Source: Haemonchus contortus (Eukaryota > Nematoda > Chromadorea > Rhabditida > Trichostrongylidae). From it: a stretch of DNA of 64,000 nucleotides. The DNA lies in contig LS997563.1 of assembly GCA_000469685.2 (NCBI GenBank), forward strand, positions 8,604,350-8,668,349, in the 5' to 3' direction. The notes under the pieces are model-generated. The model did not search any database and was not told the origin of the DNA. It worked only from the letters and a program-made list of their open reading frames with translations. A program made the translations under genes and the position numbers. This document shows, piece after piece, positions 1 to 14,214 of this stretch (within the stretch, counting starts at the first letter, position 1; the number at the start of each line of letters is the position of its first letter).

Positions 1-3000
1 AGACATTCCAAGCGAGTTTTGATCTCCGTCTGCTCAAATGAATTCTGCGATGATGACATAAATTTTTAGTTAGTGGATTTTAGTTGTGTATGACATTAAA
101 GCAAGGAAATATTAGATACGCCATGCATTTAAACACAGGGGCAGACGGTGCAGTGGCCGTACAGAGTGCTAAAAAATAAGGAAAAAGCGTCAATTTGCAA
201 AGAGTAGCAGCGAAAAGGCGACTTGTCACCTTGGTTGCAATTTGCCCTAGTCTCCCCCCTCCTAGACAATTACGTATGCTGAATTCGCTTCGCTATTCAA
301 TAGAAAACACGATTCTTAATGAAGAATGTATCGAACAGCAAATTGCTGCTCTGGATGGCGTTTTCCCCCGAGGGTCGTACTTACAAAGCCGGGCGTCGGC
401 CAGGCGTTGGGCGGCCTAGCACAGCTCAATAGAACGCTATGCAGTGCCATGTGGTTTTGTGATGTCATGGCGGTTTTTGGGGTTGCACTGACTAGTAGCT
501 ATTCAAAGTACGATCTCCAATTGAATAGTTTTTCATGGGAAGATTTATAATTGCACAGTGGGTGGTGCAAATGGTGCAAAACCATGCGTAACCGCTGAAG
601 AATAAAAAGTAGTTGAGGCGAGAGTAATTCCGAATGGATAAGACTATCCAAAACAGCGTTTTCATACTGCAAGGGAGCTCATTACGTCGCTTTTCCTACC
701 TTGAGAGGGAAAGGACCCGATTTTTGGTCATAAACAGTACTGCATAGTGAAAATGACATGTGTCCTTTTTCCGAGAAGTGACGCAAGATGATTTCAAAAG
801 GAAATGAGGACATGCGAACTTGGCTTATACGGGGCCTTGGAGAATAATAAATAAATGTAAAGTACAATGTCCGAATTTCAAACGAGCTCCGACAACAAAT
901 TTTGTACTTTTCTTCATTTATTATCCCTCTGGGACAGAGAACAAGACGAAAATGTGACGTTGATATGAACTCGACAATGTTTGGAACACACGAAAAGATC
1001 GAAAAATCATCTGGGAATTCAAGGGCACGCAAGTATGAGCAATAACGCCAAAGATACGCGGTGAAGATGATTGATTGGTTGAACTTAGATGTGATTGGAA
1101 GGTTTCAGGAGTTCTACAACAGTTGGATGTGTCTAATTCTTACGTAAGATGGTTTCTATAGCACATGATGGACTCAGAAGGAAAAAAAACGGGTTGTCCC
1201 ACTCTAAGAATGAAAATGAGGGTATAGAAATAATCCAGATAGCTGCTTTTCGTCTCTAACTTCCAGTTTTACGAAAAGTAAAGATCACTTTGGAAGTGAA
1301 CCAAGATGAAGAACTCGGAGCGTAGAAGCTGTTTACCATCACTTAATTTGCTACTTAGTTTTTAGGTAGCGCATAATTAGGCGATCAAAGCCAACTCCCT
1401 CTTCACAATAAATAGAAAACATGGGAAAAAACGATAATCTGTTTATGTAATTGATTTGTAAATTGACCTTTTAAACTACTTATTAGGACCAAATAGATTA
1501 ACAAAGTAGACACGCACTCTGAAGATTTAATCAGTGTTGAGAGTCCTGGAGACTAATGTATTTACATCACAAAAAGGCTAAAGAAAGGCTAGACAGTGGA
1601 GTTATGATAAAGTCTGTTCAATAACTTTTTCTTTTTCATTTATATCGAATATACACAGAAAACGACCTTTAATAATCAATTGATTGCTGTGTACGAATGA
1701 TAAACGACCCATCTCATATAACCACCTCCGTAATTCCACCAAATGGCTAGAGCATGGCGCACTCCCGAAATTACTTCAACTGAGCCTTATCAGACTCGGT
1801 AATTTTGATTTTGAGTAACAATGGAAGTAAAAACAGTTTGATTGATGGAAATAGGCGGCCTCTTCGACCGATCGGGTCCTTTTTTTGGTATCGATGACAT
1901 ATTCGGATGATGATGTCTCAGCAAGTTTATATAAAAGTGATTTTATTGCAAATAGTGCCAGTCATGTGGTACTAAGAATGGTAGGTAAAGCAGTAAATCT
2001 AAAAATGGTTGGTACAAATCTAAAAAAAGTACCTATGCACTCAATTAGTCAAATGACAAGCGGCTTATCAGGAGGAATCTGGAGGTATGGAAGAGATGCA
2101 CTCTTGGGAGTTGTAAGATAGGCCTACAAAGAACAACCAATTGCTCAGAAAAAAAGCTTCCCAATAGCTTTCCGGATAGCACGAGTTCTCAGACAACTTG
2201 CCAACTCCCAATCTCCCGGACGACACACAGGATAAGCTGTATTAGAGCAAAGTAAATCGCCTTAGAGCGCAATTAGTCAACGAACAAAGCTAACTTCTTA
2301 GAGTGGATTATGAAAAACAACTTGGAGATGGTTTGCTCAGCAAACATTGTTTACATCCGTGAGTTTTACAGCTTTGAGTGAGGAGAAAATGCCACTGTAA
2401 TAGGGGCGGAGTCTAGACAAAACTATTTGGAAAGCGGTCTTTAGTGCCGAGATGGCCTTTTGGAAAACAATTAAACGAATGTAAAGTATTAAAGCAGCAA
2501 TTGAAGTGGAACAGCCGTTTCTGAACTTCCCACGGCTCAAAAGTTCTGCCGTTCTTCGAACGAAGAAGTTCAAAATGTGTGCAACCCTAAAAAGCAAGAA
2601 GGGATTGTCGGTTGGCGTAGTCATCGGAGGTCTGAATGAACTAGCTCCTCTTAGGATCTGACCACCAACCTATCCTCCTTTCTGGTTTGCCTTTAAATCA
2701 AGCACAGAAATGGGGAAAGATGAGTAAAATCAATTTCTTGCCTTTTGAGGCTTCACACTGAGCAGAAGTGGGTAAAGGTAAAGTGGTGGAAGGAATAAAG
2801 CCGCTACAGCAGCGCCACCGTTCTCAGGTCAAATGGATCTCGTCCAGACAGGCGAGCCCTCTAGAACTCCGGCATTGAGGTTACATATAAATCAAACAGC
2901 AGAAGCAACACGGAAACTAAGTGCAATTCCTGCTTATTTACTAGAAATTTATTCAAAGAAACATGGCACTTATCTAAGAATGAATAGCCACTAATGGGGT

Positions 3001-3600
3001 TCTGCCATAGGAAAACAAGAACTTTTTACGATCAAAGATAAAAAATAAGAAGAATCACATGGCGCTCTAGATAGAGAACAAGCACAGTGGTCTCTTCTGC
3101 GTGCGAATCCGGAAGTTCCGAAAAAGCCTGTCAGGAAAGACGAAATGCCACAGGGTTCGTCGTGATGAACACACACCGCCGACGAAAACAGGATGGACGC
3201 ACAGCAGTGGAGCGCTGCATGGTCGTGGGAACGAACGATGGGGCTGGCCCAGGGCAGGCGGGGCGAAACTTCTAAGGATGTCTTCTCGCGCCACTCCTAT
3301 CGCCCCTGCAACGAGCGATGGTGATGAACGGGGGATGGGTGCTGTCACAAAACATGCCGAACTTAACTGGAAACGATGAAAAAACTCGATTCTCTAGCGG
3401 GTGGAAGCGTACTCCAGTCCGGTTTTGCCGGTTTGAAAAGAACGTTATCTTTGAATGAGGTAGGTCTTATCAAATGGCGACCAGTTGGTTACCGTAAAAA
3501 GTGAATGGAGCAATAGAAACCCGAACGGATCACAACAATGTCGTCAGGGTGGCAATTAAATTACAACATACGATCTAACTACGCCATCATCCTACTTACT
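1..3600. other. Gene-poor stretch, no supported gene
   Basis: I see no exon chain here with consistent splice sites, phases and a recognisable protein. The open frames (longest about 116 codons, reverse strand, 682-1032) have no family motif and no splice or poly-A context. The sequence is AT-rich, ordinary intergenic or deep-intron nematode DNA. A very short or fast-evolving gene could be hidden. Confidence 0.5.
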
Positions 3601-3611
3601 ATAAAGCGCTT

Positions 3612-3659
3612 AGTCTGTCTGTCTGTCTGTCCGTCTGTCTGTCTGTCTGTATGTCTGTC
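3612..3659. repeat. GTCT/CTGT microsatellite
   Basis: About twelve units of the tetranucleotide TCTG with a few substitutions. The long frames through it on both strands (Cys-Leu-Ser-Val or Thr-Asp-Arg-Gln runs) are artefacts of the repeat. Confidence 0.95.
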
Positions 3660-4119
3660 ACGAAATTCATTAGCTCCTTTAGATCTGCCTGGAGAGACCG
3701 GGTCAAGTGTGGGATGGGTGGGCCAGGTCTCGAGAAATATAAAACACATATCAGCTTGGCGGAGCCCCGCCCACAATGGGCGTGGCGTGCCCCGAAATGA
3801 GCCCTACCGAGGACCATGATTTCAAATTCAGCCACAAGACGGCCTCAAAATTGGGGTTTAAAGGTGGCTTGAGGTGTGCATTGGCAAGTTAGATCGAACT
3901 GGGGAGGCCCACCCTCCATGGGCGGGGCGTTCTCCGAAAATGCAATGTTTTATGAAAACATTTATAACTTGGTTTGGAGAAAGCCAACAGAGCAGGAAAA
4001 AGTTGATTTGGGAGGAGCATTGTCGGAGGTGTCTCCAGCATAAATGACGTCAGCGGAGACCCGCCCACAATGGGCGGAGCGTGCCTCGAAGCTCACATGC
4101 CTTCTTACATTTATATACG

Positions 4120-4545
4120 AAAATCCATAATTCCGGTTCCCATGGACGTAGAGAGTTCAAATTTGGTAGGAGTACAGGCGTCATGGAGGCAAAACTCATG
4201 ATGGGTGGCAGAACCAGACTCCGCCCACAAGGGGCGGGGTTTGTGCGGAAATTCATAACCCCCGTCCCCATGGACCTAGAAAGTTCAAACTTGGTAGGAG
4301 TACAGGCGACAGGATGAGAACACTCATGGTGGGTGGCAGGACCAGACTCCGCCCACAGGAGGCGAGGTTTGAGCGGAGACTCATAACTCATGTCTTCATG
4401 GACCTAGAAAGTTCAAACTTGGTAGGGGTACAGGCGTCATGGAGGCAAAACTCAAGGTGGGTGGCAGAACCAGACTCCGCCCACAAGGGGCGGGGTTTGT
4501 GCGGAAATTCATAACCCCCGTCCCCATGGACCTAGAAAGTTATAA
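4120..4545. repeat. Tandem repeat, ~128-bp unit, about 3.3 copies
   Basis: The block that begins near CCATGGACCTAGAAAGTTC recurs at about 4140, 4268, 4397 and 4525, giving a period near 128 bp. Each unit contains a GC-rich ACTCCGCCCACAAGGGGCGG-type segment followed by AATTCATAACCCCCGTCC. The 3690-4120 stretch has looser versions (CCCGCCCACAATGGGCG at about 3770 and 4060), so the satellite probably grew out of a dispersed repeat. A diverged copy in the opposite orientation lies at about 20.72-21.0 kb. Confidence 0.85.
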
Positions 4546-7500
4546 ATAACGGTGGTCGTTTTTGAAAAACACCGTCTCAGCTGTGGGCAGGGTCGCGTGT
4601 TTCAGTTGTCTACGAACCGTACGGAGAGCTGAAGGTGAGACGAAAATATCGTAATCAATAGTTGACCTATTGGTAGAAACTGGTTACTAATACCGACAAT
4701 ATTCCCGAGGTAATCACCGTGAAATTGGTTTTATGGCAGGAATGTGTGCAATTCTGGCCACCTGGAGCAGCTATTAGAGGCATTCTTGATAGTGCAAAAA
4801 GTGGTTGATGGGAATTGTTCGCTCCTACTACGAGTTCTGCACATTCCGAGCGCTCGGTCTGGAACGCTTCGGTGTTTCCGAAAAATAATGCAAAGATGGC
4901 TTATTTCCCAGTTGGAGAAACCCCTTCCAAAATATTCTCGAAAGTATCTGCCCAGATATTTAGAAGCGATTTTTTCCAAATGGAAAAATCTTCAAAAAAT
5001 TCTCAAAAAGGTGTGTATGTAAATGCCACGGCATCAAGCTCGTACCCCTCTAACTACAATCACATTTTCGATGGAAAACGAGTATAGGGCGCGTTCGGGC
5101 ATTGACCATTGTGGATAGTAAGTAGTGAGGTTTGAATAAAAGGGCGTTACACTCATTGCACACCCCAAATTCATGCGCTTCCAGTCAAAAAAAAAAAAGA
5201 GGAATGAGAGCATGGCGTACTTGGATCAAAAGATTCCAGGTCTTTCCGCTCGTTCCTGTCGATCTGACATCTATGGGAAACGATTTGAAACGGGAATGTG
5301 CTTACAAAACGAAACCAGATCCTTCGTAAAGATCAATGGTTAGCATTTATGGCCTCGAAAACCGGTTTTGGATAAAGGATAGTTCAAAAGGAGACAATAA
5401 AAAATAGTTATCGAGATTAGAAGGCAAAAGGTCATGGTCTCCATAGTAAATACACATTTTACACGGTCTTTTCTCGGAAAAGACTTATATTGGTGCATTT
5501 TTTAATCAAATATGCCCGCTGCCTTATAGACTCCTTCAAGGATGGTTGCTATGGTAATAGGCTTTTCTGGCGTCGAAACGAAAATAACAAAGGATTGAAA
5601 GGAAATAAATGTGAACGAATGGCTATCCGTTTTCATCCAAAAAGGTCATTTCCGTGAGGGTGAAAAAAACGCGACGGCACGAGGCTTTGTCAAATGGCCG
5701 CCTATAAATCTTTTTGGCCTTAAATGGATCCTAGAACAGAGCGTTTTACGGCGTTTAATCCCTTCATGCATTCTACTCCCATTAGGTGATACAAAAGCAG
5801 ATTAAAAATGTTATGAGTATATTACCGTATCGTCGGATTATGGTAGTAATAAAAGTAATAATAAAAGTACAAAAGCACATAAAATAGTAGGGATAGCTCA
5901 AAAAAAATCAGGCGTTCACGTGACTTTCGAAGGAATACTAGCTAAATCATCACTGAACCATCAATTTTTATGTCCACCTTCAGGTCAGCTGTTCAGATGG
6001 AAAAATACCCTCAAACTAGTTGAGAGCCAGAGCCACTGACTAATAAAAATGGGAGCTCAAAACAATACCAAAACTTCAAAGGTATAGCGGCGTGCAACCA
6101 ACCCAAGTGGAAGTTTCAACCCCATCCCTATTTCTTTACCAGGTCTAACTACTTGGTTTTCAAGCTGTGGCAGTTGCCACAACTTTTTTGACTCTCTCTT
6201 GTTGACGCCTGATATATTTCGTCTTGTGTGTTGTCAACGATTTTACACATGCTTGAAGGTTTGGGGACAGAGGATGTCGAGCAACTGGAACATCCCGATC
6301 TCAATTATTTCTTATCCCCTGCTCGTTCAAAACAAAAACAGCCAAAAATGAATTTTAGGAGCTCGAAAACCCCACAGTCTCTAGTCCACTCAACTTGATG
6401 AACTCTTCACGACATGTCACCAAAAAGGCTAATGCAGGCGGGGCTTTGGTAGTGGGATAAGGGACGAAAAGCACGTGCCCGGAAATCACAGACACGGTTT
6501 TGGGTCCTATTCGAGACTGCGTTTTCACCATTACTCTCAATTCTTCCGAAAATAATATGTGTAGCAATAATAGTAGTAATAGCAATAATAAAAACAAAAA
6601 TAATAATATAAAAATTTTGTTAGCAATGCAATGACAACCGTGAAAATGAGTTTGGTGAAGATGAAACAGAATCATGGATGTAATGCTTCTGTTCAGAATC
6701 ATTACAAATGGATATTTGGCCTATAAATGGCTCAGAAGGGTAGGCTCTCAAAGAGGTGTACTGTTAAACTCATAGAATGATCGCATTAATTACTCGACTT
6801 AGGAATAATCTAGAGCTTTCCCTATCTGGAAGGGCTCCCATTTGAAGTCGGTCGCCGTTAGCGTCTTGAAAAGCGACCAATACAAACCCTTCCAGACGAG
6901 TAGAGCTCTAGGTTCCTATTAAGACGTATACAAGCAGTTATTGTCCCCACCATCCATAATTACTGTAAAAAAGAGGAAAGGTTATGAGAATAGTTTTGAA
7001 ATAAAGCGAAAAGTCATAGTCAATCAAAAGAAACAGATAAACAGGTACACTTTTTGTTTCTACATATTACGTAACGTCTTGTTCTTAGGTAGACCTCATG
7101 ACAAATGTTTGCTTAGCCGAGAGCCAGTTGAGATCTCGCCCATCCATGAGCCATCTTAAAGATTGTAGTGTAGAACTGTTACATATGTTTAGCCTGATGA
7201 CCTGTTTGCCTAATCTGTTGACCATCAGTCACCATGGAAAATAAGTAAGTAGTGGTCACAGCCATTCAGTAGGCCGACTCCAAAAGGGCTGGAGTAACTT
7301 AACGGCAGTGAAAAACGGCACCTGTTACTAAACGATGTGAACAGTCGAATGAGTGACAGCTTACCCTGTATACATAGGTATAGGTAGCAACTGTGGAGAG
7401 CCTACCTTAACCGGAGTTCCGGTCCTCCTCTGTCAGCTGTCTCTATTTTATCTGGTTCTTTTGTTCATATTCCCCCTTCTCCTAAGTTCTGTGCAGACAT

Positions 7501-10500
7501 TTTGATGAAGTAAGCTCATTTTACGCTTCCTTTACGCTCCGATTAGTATAGATTGGATAGAGCCAGACGGGTGAGTATCTCTACTCACATTCCACTCTTT
7601 TTCAATGGGTTTTTGCAGTACGAATGACGAATGAGTCTGCTCGACTGAGCCATTTGTTGCAAATGTAGGCAAAAACAAACTCGACTTAACAGCATCCGCC
7701 GAGGTTATGAGTGTGTCTGTGATGTGCGTTTTTCAAAGGGACTTTCTCTCAGACCAGTAATCCGCAGTGGATCGGGCTTGCCGGCCTTGTAGCCAGAAGA
7801 GCCATGGGTTACTTCCTCCAAACTTGGTTCAGAAGCAGGGCATACTCAGGACTTCTCATAAAATGAGAAATAGCGTGTCTGTTGCCTATTTTCGGATACG
7901 TTAAGCTATGCATAGCTTAGTGAATGCTCAAAACAAAAAATATTGTTTCCCGCAGCAGTCCGTTGATCAATCCAAGGGAAACTGATAGTCAGAATCGATC
8001 TCTGTGGAGGGAGGCTCTGTAGAAGAACGAAAGACGGCAAAACGCTGCCCTTGTCCCGCTTCAGGAAGCGCCTCGAGTTCGCCTTTTATTCGGGATGCCT
8101 ATGCATGTTTGAAAAGGTACAAGGCCTCTAGAATATATAGGGGAAAGGCCAACAATGAAAAGGTCAAGCTTTAAAGTTAGACGGATGTACTACCGGGTGG
8201 TGCTTTCCATGGTTCCATGGGAGTCGAAATGGGTCGGTGTGGGCACTCAAAGTACTTTGAAGCAGTGAAGACTCGTAAAATTCAAACCGACCCACAAACC
8301 TAACCTACCGTTGATGAAGCACTCCCAGAAATCTTTGCAACTCCATCTCAAAATCGAAGTAGGGAAATAAAGGGAAAATAGTAAGTTGTTCGGATATGAT
8401 ATTATTTATAGTGATATTATAAGGAAAATATAAAATAAGTAACGTAAAAAGTGTTTATATTATTGGGAGCTTTACTCATGGGCGAAATCCTGCTGAAAAG
8501 GAATTGTCTCCAACTTTTTTTGGAATAAGGTCGACAACGTCATTCAGTAGTAATGACACATTGTCGTCACTGGCTTCATTCTAAACTAAAAGTGTCGAGA
8601 ATGTAGCCTGCATATCGTAAGCAAAAAGCGCTTTTCCTAGAAAAGCTGTAAATAGGCGTTTTAACAGTTCCGGATATACATACTCGATGTTTTGTACTGT
8701 CTTGGTTTTTGTCTTCGGATGTCCTTTCTGTTTCCTTCTAATTGCGCGTGATGTTTTTTAATGCATGACGTTATGGCCGTCTGATTTCATTTTCTATTTT
8801 CGTTCAACTGTGTACTTAAAAAAAGCAGAAGGAGCTATTTCGTCAAAATTCATCATAACAAATGAGGAAATCCATTGAAAGCTGGTCTAAATTCATATTA
8901 ACATATTTTTCTAGAATGAAAAAAAATTCATCTGTTTCTTGTGCATTAGTAATGATTAGAATTATTGATTACATTGTGAAAACAAGGTGAAAAATAATGA
9001 AATGAATATCTGAGTGCCGACACAGCAACTAGCTTGGAGGGAGAGTGGCGGGTGATGCTACTCATTCTTCTCTTGAGATACGCCACAACTAACTTTACTG
9101 GAAAGCGAGCGGTTGAACGCTTCTCGGTGTACCCATCGAACGTCATTCTTGCCACCGCTTTCAGGAAATACGCATCAAGGATTAACTTTCATAGTTAAAC
9201 TAACGAAATTGTTTACGGAACCTATAAGAACATAGTTGAAAGTCGTGTAGGCCTGAAGACAAAGAGCGAGAAACCAGACCGATGAATTCGATCGACGGAA
9301 CTTCTCCGTTTTAGTGGCGCTCTTCGGTATTACCCTACCTCTGCCCTTGAACCCGGAACTTACCACTTTTGGAGCTGTGTACAAGTAACTGAATAATGCT
9401 ACAATGAAATTAATTATTCCCATCTGTCCAGCCAGTTAACCACATGTTTACCGTTGTCCCATGGAGTGACATAATTTAAATTGCTTTTATGTTTTTCATA
9501 TTTGCCATTGCAAGGGAATTATTTTGCTACTTCCTTATGTGGAAGCAGCTGTTAGTTATTTGTTGAGCTTCCAAGCTGGAATAATCTCATTCTTACATTG
9601 AGTCAGCCAATTTCATCGGTTCGTTTAATTACTTTGTTTTCCACCTGGATACCCATACAACCACACGAGGAGAATTCGCTGGCCGTCATAAACATCTATC
9701 ACGACACATTCATTCATCAGTTGAGGGGAATGAACGTCAGCTGAGGGAGCCAGAACAACTGAAACACTGAAATCGAGCCAAGTTGTTTTTATAAACATCG
9801 TTTCCGACAACTGACAGATGGGCTGCTCGTATGTTTTTTCAGTGAGGTTAAACTGTTCACGAAATCTGTTTACACAATGGGGAAGATTTCGAAGTGGGGA
9901 AAGTCGGAAAACAGGATTATCCCGGTGGTTCAATTCACATGTATAGACTAATAAATAGATCCCAGATCAAATCTACCCGAACAAGCTCCTCCTAGACGTC
10001 CGAAATGTCACACTACCAACTTCGGAACGAAGAGAACAGGTGTTTCTGTCATCTAAGACAGAAAAATCTCTCTGAGCAATGAGTTCAAACAACGGATTCG
10101 TTGTCATCATTGCTTGGCCCACAGTCAAACGCCTTTGAGATTCGATGAGATCCGTTTTAAGACCAGGATTATGGCGTATACCAGTTACTTGGATATCTGA
10201 GAGTCTTTTCTCAACAGAATGGTGGAAGAAAAGCTTTCAAGAGCACAGGATATTTATTTTTGTAATATTGTATAATGAGTAAACTTTGATACCGAATAGA
10301 ATCCTATGTAGAAAATTCTCAGACATGAAGATGGACATTGTTTTCGAGTGATGAAGTGCTCAATTGTCTCCGAGTTCTAGCTCTTCATCGAATACAGGGC
10401 GTATCCCAGTCGGCTTTCAGTTTTTGACTTGCTCACTCCAAAAACAGTAAAGTCATTGTTGCACACTTCTGCGCCGTTCGACTACCTTTGAAAATTCGCT

Positions 10501-13500
10501 TTCCATGTGATAATTGGGCTACCATCGAAAATCCCCGCACCATCACAGCATGGGCAACGGACGTATATTTACAGCTTAGGGGTATTACAACTGCTGCGGC
10601 GATCGCGACATATAGTAAATGATTGTGATTTTAAAAGTTCGGTAATCCACCGCGGCAGGGATTGGTACGCATGGATTTTGCATGGAACTGTTGCTAAAAT
10701 TATGATAAAGATAACCGCCATGAAATCGACATGTGGTCGAAATCATAATAGTGTAGAATAGCTGTTCGCCATGAGCAACAAAAAAGGTCTGTTTGTCAAA
10801 TGCTCATGGTTGTCGCGGTTTGTAAACATAGAATGAAGAATGTGCGAAAGATGCTAGAGCGTCACAATGGTCTGATTGAAAGACGAAAAATGAAGTCACC
10901 AACATACTAACAGACAGCTTGTTTTATAGCGGCCCTCGGGATTTCTTTAATCCCGTTTGGAGAGTAGGAAAACGCCTTGCAAGTTCCCAGTTGACTGCCC
11001 AACTTCGCTACAACTTCCGGCGGCCAGAAAAGGAAGTAGTCATGTATGTGGCCGAAACCAGTAGCCCTAGGTGGATCTGATTGCTCAGTAGGCAACAAAT
11101 CTGTAACTGCAGAACAAAACCGGACGGATCTGAGCACGATTCTAACGTAACTACTGAAAAGATCCCTGAACTATTCTTAATGTCGAACCCGCGCGTCGAA
11201 CGATTTCTAAGCCAGACATACTCACTCAGACCCTATATCAATTCAAGCGTCTAGTAGATACTACACGATCCACGACTCTGATGATTTTGCTTATACCTAA
11301 GCAAAAATATGACATTAGTACCGATTTGGATAAAAGTGTGGCCGTAGAGAATGTTAAGAAGGCAAATTGAAGCGACGTTGCCGTTCATACTGTGCGGAAA
11401 ACAGACGTCAGAGCGTGAACGATCAATGAGTACTCGCCATGCTACTGCTTCATTTTTCGCAGGGAACTCCGAGATGTTTCTGAACTCGTCAGTATCTTAT
11501 TGTTAGCAGTTGAGTTAGAGATGCGTAGATGAAAAGAGTTCAAATGCAACTCGAGAATGTGCCAGTTAAGGGGGTTTAGCAGTCAACTAGTAACTACTAC
11601 ATATGATGTGGTGTTAATAAAACATAACTTGAAAAAAGAAAGCGATGATCAGTCCACCAGTGTACCAGCAAAACTGAATTAAGCCTTTAACTTTGACATA
11701 AATGGTCAAGTTCATACTAAACGCAAACTGGAAATCGGTTCCCATTAGATGCCATCACTATTTTTAGTCTAATGACGACGATAACCCTGATGCCAAATGG
11801 CTAACAGGAACCAGCCATCAGATATCTAAAAGGGCTTTCAGTTATGATCGCCAAAAAGAGACATCAGAACTGAAAAAGGTGAAAGGAACGGTGTTGATGG
11901 TGTCACCAATGGCGTAAGTGGAATGGGGCGGTGGATGAGAAAACGAGCTGCTAGGGCAAAGCTGACGATGATGATGGCTATGTATTGCGCAATGAGTGAA
12001 ACGGATCGCACCGAAACCGGATATCGAACCGGCCGCGGTTGATGTACTACGAAACCTGAACGAGCAATGTCCGAGCGGTTACGACAGCGGACGTTTTCAT
12101 GGCGCCATCGACCTCGCAGATCGCCTTGGCTTTTGTAAGATCGAAATGTTTCGATTCCTCGGCCAAAAAACAGTCCAATGACGCTTTCATCTCTCTTCGG
12201 GCTATGAGTAGAGTTCCCTTTTTCCGATACTTTCTCCAGGATAAGAGCGACTTAATCGAAAGCATGAACACATCGTATCAGCACGTCATCGATGCCAGTC
12301 AGATGAGGTCATTCATCGGGTCCTCGTAACGAACTTTTGGAAATAATAATCATCAATCGTCTTGGAAAAGTCATTTGAAGAACAGGGGAAGATTTTCAAA
12401 AAGATTTCTGCTTGAGTCTGACCTCGCTCATTTAGCATGCACCAATTACATTACCACAGATTGTGTGCACAGGAAGTACATGGCTCATTCCCAGAATCAG
12501 CAAGCGCTGGTCAAAAAAACAACAACTGTACAAGGAAGAGCGGAGGACGCCATTTTATACATACATGAGAGTTACGAACTGGTGTTGGTGTGAGGAATAA
12601 ACTATTCCCGTTGAAGTGGGCCCAATGAGTCCTCGGGGACTTTTTTGATTCTATCTGACATTCCTTTTTCTCCCGTCGTCCTCCTCCTCCAACCCCTCCA
12701 ATTCGTCATTCGACCTCTTAACTTAAGCCGAATCTAGCAGAGTCTGAACCAAGTCTGTGGTGCGTTACAGGTTCAGTGAGTACATTGGACCGCAAATTCA
12801 ATGGCCGGTCTTGGAAACCTGATCAACAGTCTTTAGTCATTCAAACGTCTAACTTTAGCATAACTGGTTCCAACTATCTTGCTTCCATAGGAAGCCGCAA
12901 GCTGTATACAATAAACAACAGCTATATTCGGATTACTGCTATCGCCGACAATCTTTTCACGACTGGCTACTTGTTTTCAGACAAGGTCTTAAATGGTCAC
13001 AGCACTGGCTTACCTTGACTAACCACTATAGGGATTTGCTGATCTGTCGCGTGGATCACTTATTTCTCATCTACTTAATCGACTTTCGTTAGGAGTAGTA
13101 GTGACCTTCGAATTTGCCGGTTTAATCAGGCAAAGTGCACGTGCTTTCACCCTTTCAGCCAAGATTGAAAGCTATTAATCGACCCAAAATAGAGAGAAGA
13201 CTAGAGGACGGCTCAGAGGGGTATCGGTTTAGGATTGGAGTCCCTGATAATGCGTTTTGTGACGCATCAGGTTTTATCCTACCACATCCTCATCAACTGC
13301 TGAAGATTGTTAGAGGACTGAACCTCAAATGCGATCCAGTTGCCCATGAAACTACGTATGAAACTTGTGTTCTTCATACCACAAAAACTCGATAACAGCG
13401 GCCCTACCGTATCTGGACATTAGTCCGAAATGGTATGCTGCACAGCGAGGCAACTAGCTAGGAATCGCTGCGTACCGAGCACGACTTGACGACGAGGTAC

Positions 13501-13880
13501 GGCCTTATATAAGATTCGCCTTCCTGCAGAGACTTCAAGGTGGTTATACCCCAGCTGACACTGGTCGGTTAGTACCATCACCTGCTGGGTGGTTTCGAAA
13601 AATCCACAAAGCTACGGTGAGCGGTCCTCCTTTCGATCATCTGCGTGCCCTGGGGGTCTCGAATTTTAGTGGGTTGCGGGAGGCGTTTTATCGGATAGTC
13701 ACAGATTGTTACGATCTTTTCAGGCTCTGAAGAAGAAGATTCCGCCCAAACGTCAGCCTGATAGAGAATATTTACAAACTTCGTCAAGAAATCAAGAAAA
13801 CAATAAATTCAGTAATGCAACAACGATAGTTGTCCATGCATATGGCGCCTCTCACATGTACAAGTGCTTATCCCATTACA
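4546..13880. other. Gene-poor stretch
   Basis: No confident gene. Two reverse-strand places are faintly gene-like. At 9175-9423 a frame begins MGIINFIVALFSYL, meets a good GTAAGT donor and a TTTGTCTTCAG acceptor in the same phase, and would give a 45-residue hydrophobic peptide. At 9625-9933 there is an unassigned 102-codon frame ending near a GTGG donor. A short ATA/AAT-rich run at about 6540-6610 explains the poly-leucine frame on the reverse strand (6355-6702). Otherwise I see nothing. Confidence 0.45.
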
Positions 13881-13886
13881 CTATTG

Positions 13887-13952
13887 CCTGCTTTCATAGT
13901 CCGCAGGCAGGCGCGCATGCCGGCGTGCGTGCCGGGGGAGGCAGTGCTAGGG
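13887..13952. repeat. GC-rich imperfect palindrome with TTTCATAGTCCG head
   Basis: GCTTTCATAGTCCG is followed by a GCAGGCAGGCGCGC/GCGTGCGTGCC inverted pair. The head is the same as in the perfect palindrome at 17469-17536, so both are probably members of one small palindromic element. This copy has lost its right-hand arm. Confidence 0.6.
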
Positions 13953-14214
13953 GGGAGGAGGGAGGCAGACAGTGTAAGGCAAACAGTCTTCATCAGAACT
14001 ACCAAGCAAGATGTTTCGCGATGAAGTAAGCATTGATTAGACTGATACGGGTGTAAACCCATAAGCTTCTAAGAAATGTTAAAGGTGTTAAACATACGAT
14101 AACAGGGCTGATACTGCAGTTATTATCCGATCCCCGTCCTGTAAACGAAGTAGGTACCATTTGCATACACCCGTACGTACATTTGTGTGACTGGCAAGCG
14201 GTGACGATTCCAAC

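Noticed and set aside
6355..6702. 115-codon reverse frame with a poly-leucine run
   Set aside because: The leucines come from an AAT/ATA simple repeat; flanking parts have no recognisable motif.
12047..12271. Overlapping frames at 12.0-12.3 kb as a retrotransposon fragment
   Set aside because: Codon-like composition but no reverse-transcriptase or endonuclease motif that I could identify.
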